The notes under the pieces are model-generated. The model ran no database searches. It had not been told where the DNA came from and saw nothing but the letters and a program-made list of their open reading frames with translations. From Alnus glutinosa (Eukaryota > Streptophyta > Magnoliopsida > Fagales > Betulaceae): a DNA stretch of 64,000 bases. Where the stretch lies: positions 3,720,001 to 3,784,000 of the forward strand of contig NC_084896.1 in NCBI RefSeq assembly GCF_958979055.1, read 5' to 3'. Both the position numbers and the translations under genes were made by a program. This document shows, one piece after another, positions 60,785-64,000 of the stretch; positions within the stretch are counted from its first letter, which is position 1, and the number at the start of each line of letters is the position of its first letter.

Positions 60785-61879
60785 GGCACTCTCTAAGTTG
60801 TATGAGAAGCTATATGTGTGCTACAAAAATAAGAGAAATATTAACCTTACCTTATGTTTATTTTAACCCCTTGAAAATATGAAAAAGAATAAATATATAG
60901 AAAAATTAAGCAAGTAAAAAAAAAAAAAAAAACCGGAGTAAGCAAAATCTTAATCCGGAAACGAATAGACCATTCTAATTGTATTATACTTGGAATAACC
61001 CAGTACGTGATTATTGGTGGTTTTCAATTCTCAAGTTATTAATTTTTTTTTTCTTTTTGATTTCTAATACAATTTATCAAAATTATAAAAGAAAAATAAG
61101 AGAGAGAGAGAGAGAGAGGACCCATCCTCTATACTCCAAAGGACCATGAGGCTTTGAAAAAAGATTGTGAGAATCTGATCTAAATTTTTTAATTCTACTT
61201 AATATTAAGATAGTTTGTAAACGAAATTAAGCGAGCTAATCTATCTTGGATCAATGGCGGAGGGTGGGGGCTTGGAGTGGCATGACTCCCCCCCCCTCCC
61301 CATGGTTTTTATGTAACAATAAGGATTAGTTAAGTTGTAATTAGAATTTAGTTAGCATTCAATGAGCATCTTTATAATTTACCAACTCAGTGTGAACAAT
61401 TGATTCACCTTATGTACGTGTGATTAATTCTTTGAGATGTCACATTTCCTTCACTCAAATTGCTGATATAAGGAACCAACATAGAAGTTAATTAGTACCT
61501 CATGAGCCGCGTTATAATCAACTCAATCAATTGCGGGCAATTCATTCACCTAGTGAGGGACTTAACTCTTTGGAGTATCATAATGTCCTCCACACAAATT
61601 CTTAACATTCTCGTTAGGACTCATGGCCTATGTCATGCTGTTTTTCAACGCTACATTGTGTCATTAAGTTACTCTGGTATCATTTATAATAACTCAAGTA
61701 GTAGCGAAGCCACATGGAGACCAGTGGACCATGACCCCAACAAAAGTTTTTTAAAAAAGATAATATATATATATATATATATTTTAAGGAGATGGCCCCT
61801 AAGCAATTTTTTTTCTTCCTATTTTTATGTGAGACATAAATATATTTTAGATGAATAAGTAAGCATGTTATTAACAACT
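60785..61879. other. Spacer downstream of A5
   Basis: A5 3' flank, then AT-rich sequence with a GA microsatellite (61099-61119) and a C-run (61291-61306) beside AATGGCGGAGGG, a word seen at the ends of some plant repeats. No gene is seen. Confidence 0.4.
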
Positions 61880-63769
61880 AAACCACTAAAACAGTGTTAC
61901 ACAATTACAAACTCAACAAAACAAAACAGCCAACTGGCAAAAACAACAACTACAGCTAAGCTATCAACAACAACTCACAGCAACAGCAAAACAAACTGCA
62001 ACCAAACAATAACAGGCTAAAACAATTGACTAGATTTAGTTCAAAACAAAGTCATCTAAATTCGAAAGCTGACAAATCAGAACATTTTCTCTAGTCTTCT
62101 TGAAAGAACCTTTCCCAGAAATTCGGGTTCTAACTTCCCAAAAAATCCTCTTAAAAATCTGCTCCTCAGTACTAGGAACAGCACAAAACTGAATAGCATT
62201 CCTAGCTTTCCATAAACCTTATACAGCAGATCCAAAAACCAACCTACACAGAACCCTCAACACGGTTTTCTTCTTCCAATTTCTACAACCCTCTAGCAAC
62301 AGAATTTGCTAGTCAAGCAAACAAGGCACACCAGGACACCCCTGCAAACAAGACTTTCAAATTCTCGAGCTGAAACTACACTAAAAAAAAGAGATGATTT
62401 CTACTTTCAATAATATAATGACAGAACCCACAAAGAGGGTTTCCATTAAAACCCCAAACAAGATGGCGATCACTTGTTGTTAACCGGTTTTGTACTGCCA
62501 ACCAAAGAATAAAGGCATGTTTTGGAATAGCACAAGGAAACCAGATGAAATGCCACCATTCAACTTCAGCTTTCTTATCTCTCAAGAAATTCCAAGTTTC
62601 AGAACTCACAAAAGAACCCTTCCCAGCAACCTTCCACACTGGATTATCAACAGGGCCCAAAGGAATTTCTGGTAGGTGACTTTGAATATCAACCAAATCC
62701 TCAGACCTGGCCGGCTTCTAGCACCAAATCCCATTACTCAAAACAGAAAAAAGTTTAGAGTTTAGCTTACTACTAGCATCATAAACAACCTGAAAACCAT
62801 ACATCTCAATCAACATACCACAAGGATGCCAATTATCAAACCACAAATGAATATTCTAACCATCTCCAACTTCAAAAGAAATAAAGTTTTTAGCAACATT
62901 CCGAAGTTTGAATAGCCTTCTCCAACACCAAGAACAATCCTGAGGAATGTTCACACTCCAGAAACTCTTACCTTTGAACAAGTACACTTTAATTCAAGCA
63001 ACCCATATGGGACCAGCACAAGCAAATAAGTTCCAGATATGCCTCAAAATGGAAGTTCTATTCTAAACTTCTAAATTTTTCAAGCCAAGACCCCCCTCTT
63101 TCTTAGGAAAACAAACATCACTCCAAGCTACTTTAGCTTTAGCAGAATCATTATATTTCTCATTCCACAAAAACCGATTAAACCTTTGGCTAATATCCCT
63201 AATAATCTTCTTTGGAAGGATGAAAATCCTTGACCAAAAGACCTGAAGACTATAGAGAACTGAGGATAACAACTGAAGTCTTCCAGCAAAAGAAAGGTTC
63301 TTTGACGTCCACGAACCTATACAGCCTGAAATTCTATCAATCAGGGCCTTACAATCAGAGGTAGACAGCTCCGTAGAGATCAAAGGTACTCCTAAGTATT
63401 TGATAGGAAAATGACCCTCCTTCATCTGTAATTTATCCAACAAAGAGAACTTCAAACCAAAAGAGACACCTAAACAAAAAAAAAAAAAAAAAAAAAAAAA
63501 ATTCTTTTGGCCGGGTTGGCTTTTAGACCAGATAATTGCTCAAACTCCAAAAGAGCAGCTTGAATAATAGAAATAGATGACATATCAGCCATAGAAAAAA
63601 TGAGGTGGTCATCTACAAAGCATAGATGGGTCAACTTCAATTTAGAGCAACGAAAATGGAATTTAAAACCAGAACTAGCAAAGGTGTGTTCCTTCAAAAT
63701 CTGAAATAGCACTTCCATGGTATGTAACACAGAATTAGTCTTTTTTACTTTTGTTTTAGACAAAAGCAA
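61880..63769 (-). pseudogene. LINE (L1-type) remnant: reverse transcriptase 3' part and zf-RVT domain
   Basis: On the minus strand the remnant of the reverse transcriptase starts near 63769. The catalytic motif reads HLCFVDDHLIFS (family FADD). LEFEQLSGLKANPAK follows, then the thumb region (PIKYLGVPLIS, WTSKNLSFAGRLQL, FLWNEKY, KKEGGLGLKNLEV at 63455-63063). Further on is the zf-RVT domain (GSFVSSETWNFLRD, WFPCAIPKHAFILWLAVQNRLTT at 62696-62376). A run of about 27 T interrupts the frame between the first two pieces. The N-terminal half and endonuclease are missing, as expected of a 5'-truncated LINE. Confidence 0.82.
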
Positions 63770-64000
63770 GAGGACACAAGCTTGCTTTCAAGTCTTCTAA
63801 CTTTTGCATAGGAAGGGTGATTGTGTCACCAGTTTATAGGTAGTATAAGTGGCATGACACTTGCTTGCTTTCAAGTCTTATTTTGTTAGCTACAACTATA
63901 CATTGTTACAATTAGTAGGTAGATAGCTGACATTTTCAAAACGAAAAGAAGCCAGTAGGGTATGTTAACTCTGTTTTTTCTTCTTTTTTCTGCAAGCTCT
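63770..64000. other. Window end; short direct repeat
   Basis: GCTTGCTTTCAAGTCTT occurs near 63779 and again at 63863. The two copies are about 84 bp apart and may flank a small insertion. No gene is seen. Confidence 0.5.

Noticed and set aside
1..64000. CRISPR arrays, operons or bacterial-type defence systems
   Set aside because: The sequence is plant nuclear DNA. The only regularly spaced short repeats are the retroelement hairpin array, whose spacers are not unique.

Overview
The window is nuclear DNA of a dicot-type flowering plant. It is AT-rich, its genes have GT-AG introns, and plant-specific families are present: a dirigent protein, an Ole e 1/proline-rich wall protein, and amidases of the Arabidopsis At4g34880 type. 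Plant LTR retrotransposons with initiator-Met tRNA primer sites, LINE remnants and MITEs fill the rest. I cannot name the species. All coordinates, target-site duplications (TSDs) and difference counts were read by eye.

Layout. 1-2354: 3' part of a gene for a secreted Ole e 1-like, proline-rich protein with a PDF1-like C-terminus. 2.9-4.5 kb: two DNA-transposon-like repeats. 7385-7954: a single-exon dirigent gene. 8889-10058: a short retro-insert with a 15-bp TSD. 10-14 kb: AT-rich repeats. 14195-19392: a complete but decayed Ty3 chromovirus (Reina-like) with 373-bp LTRs and TSD TGGAC. 19.5-39.4 kb: four tandem amidase genes (A1 pseudogene, A2 intact, A3 intact, A4 pseudogene). 39909-46625: a gag-only, Tat-like LTR element (TSD AGATT) carrying a 16-hairpin repeat array and a nested probable solo LTR of 3.4 kb (TSD GGTTA). 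47296-47741: a second short retro-insert. 49796-56188: a copia element (TSD AGAAA) with similar LTRs but ruined coding. 56.8-57.8 kb: a long-TIR element with possible captured sequence. 58270-60784: intact amidase A5. 61.9-63.8 kb: a LINE remnant on the minus strand.

The central theme is a five-member tandem array of secreted amidase-signature hydrolases sharing one five-exon structure. A1, A4 and A5 form one sequence subtype; A2 and A3 form another. Three copies are complete, with the Lys-cisSer-Ser triad; two are pseudogenes with several independent lesions. Retroelements account for most of the 18.9-kb gap separating A5 from A4, and one sits just upstream of A1. I found no sign of a wholly new system. 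The least conventional items are the gag-only element with its hairpin array, and the copia element whose LTRs look young although its coding region is ruined.
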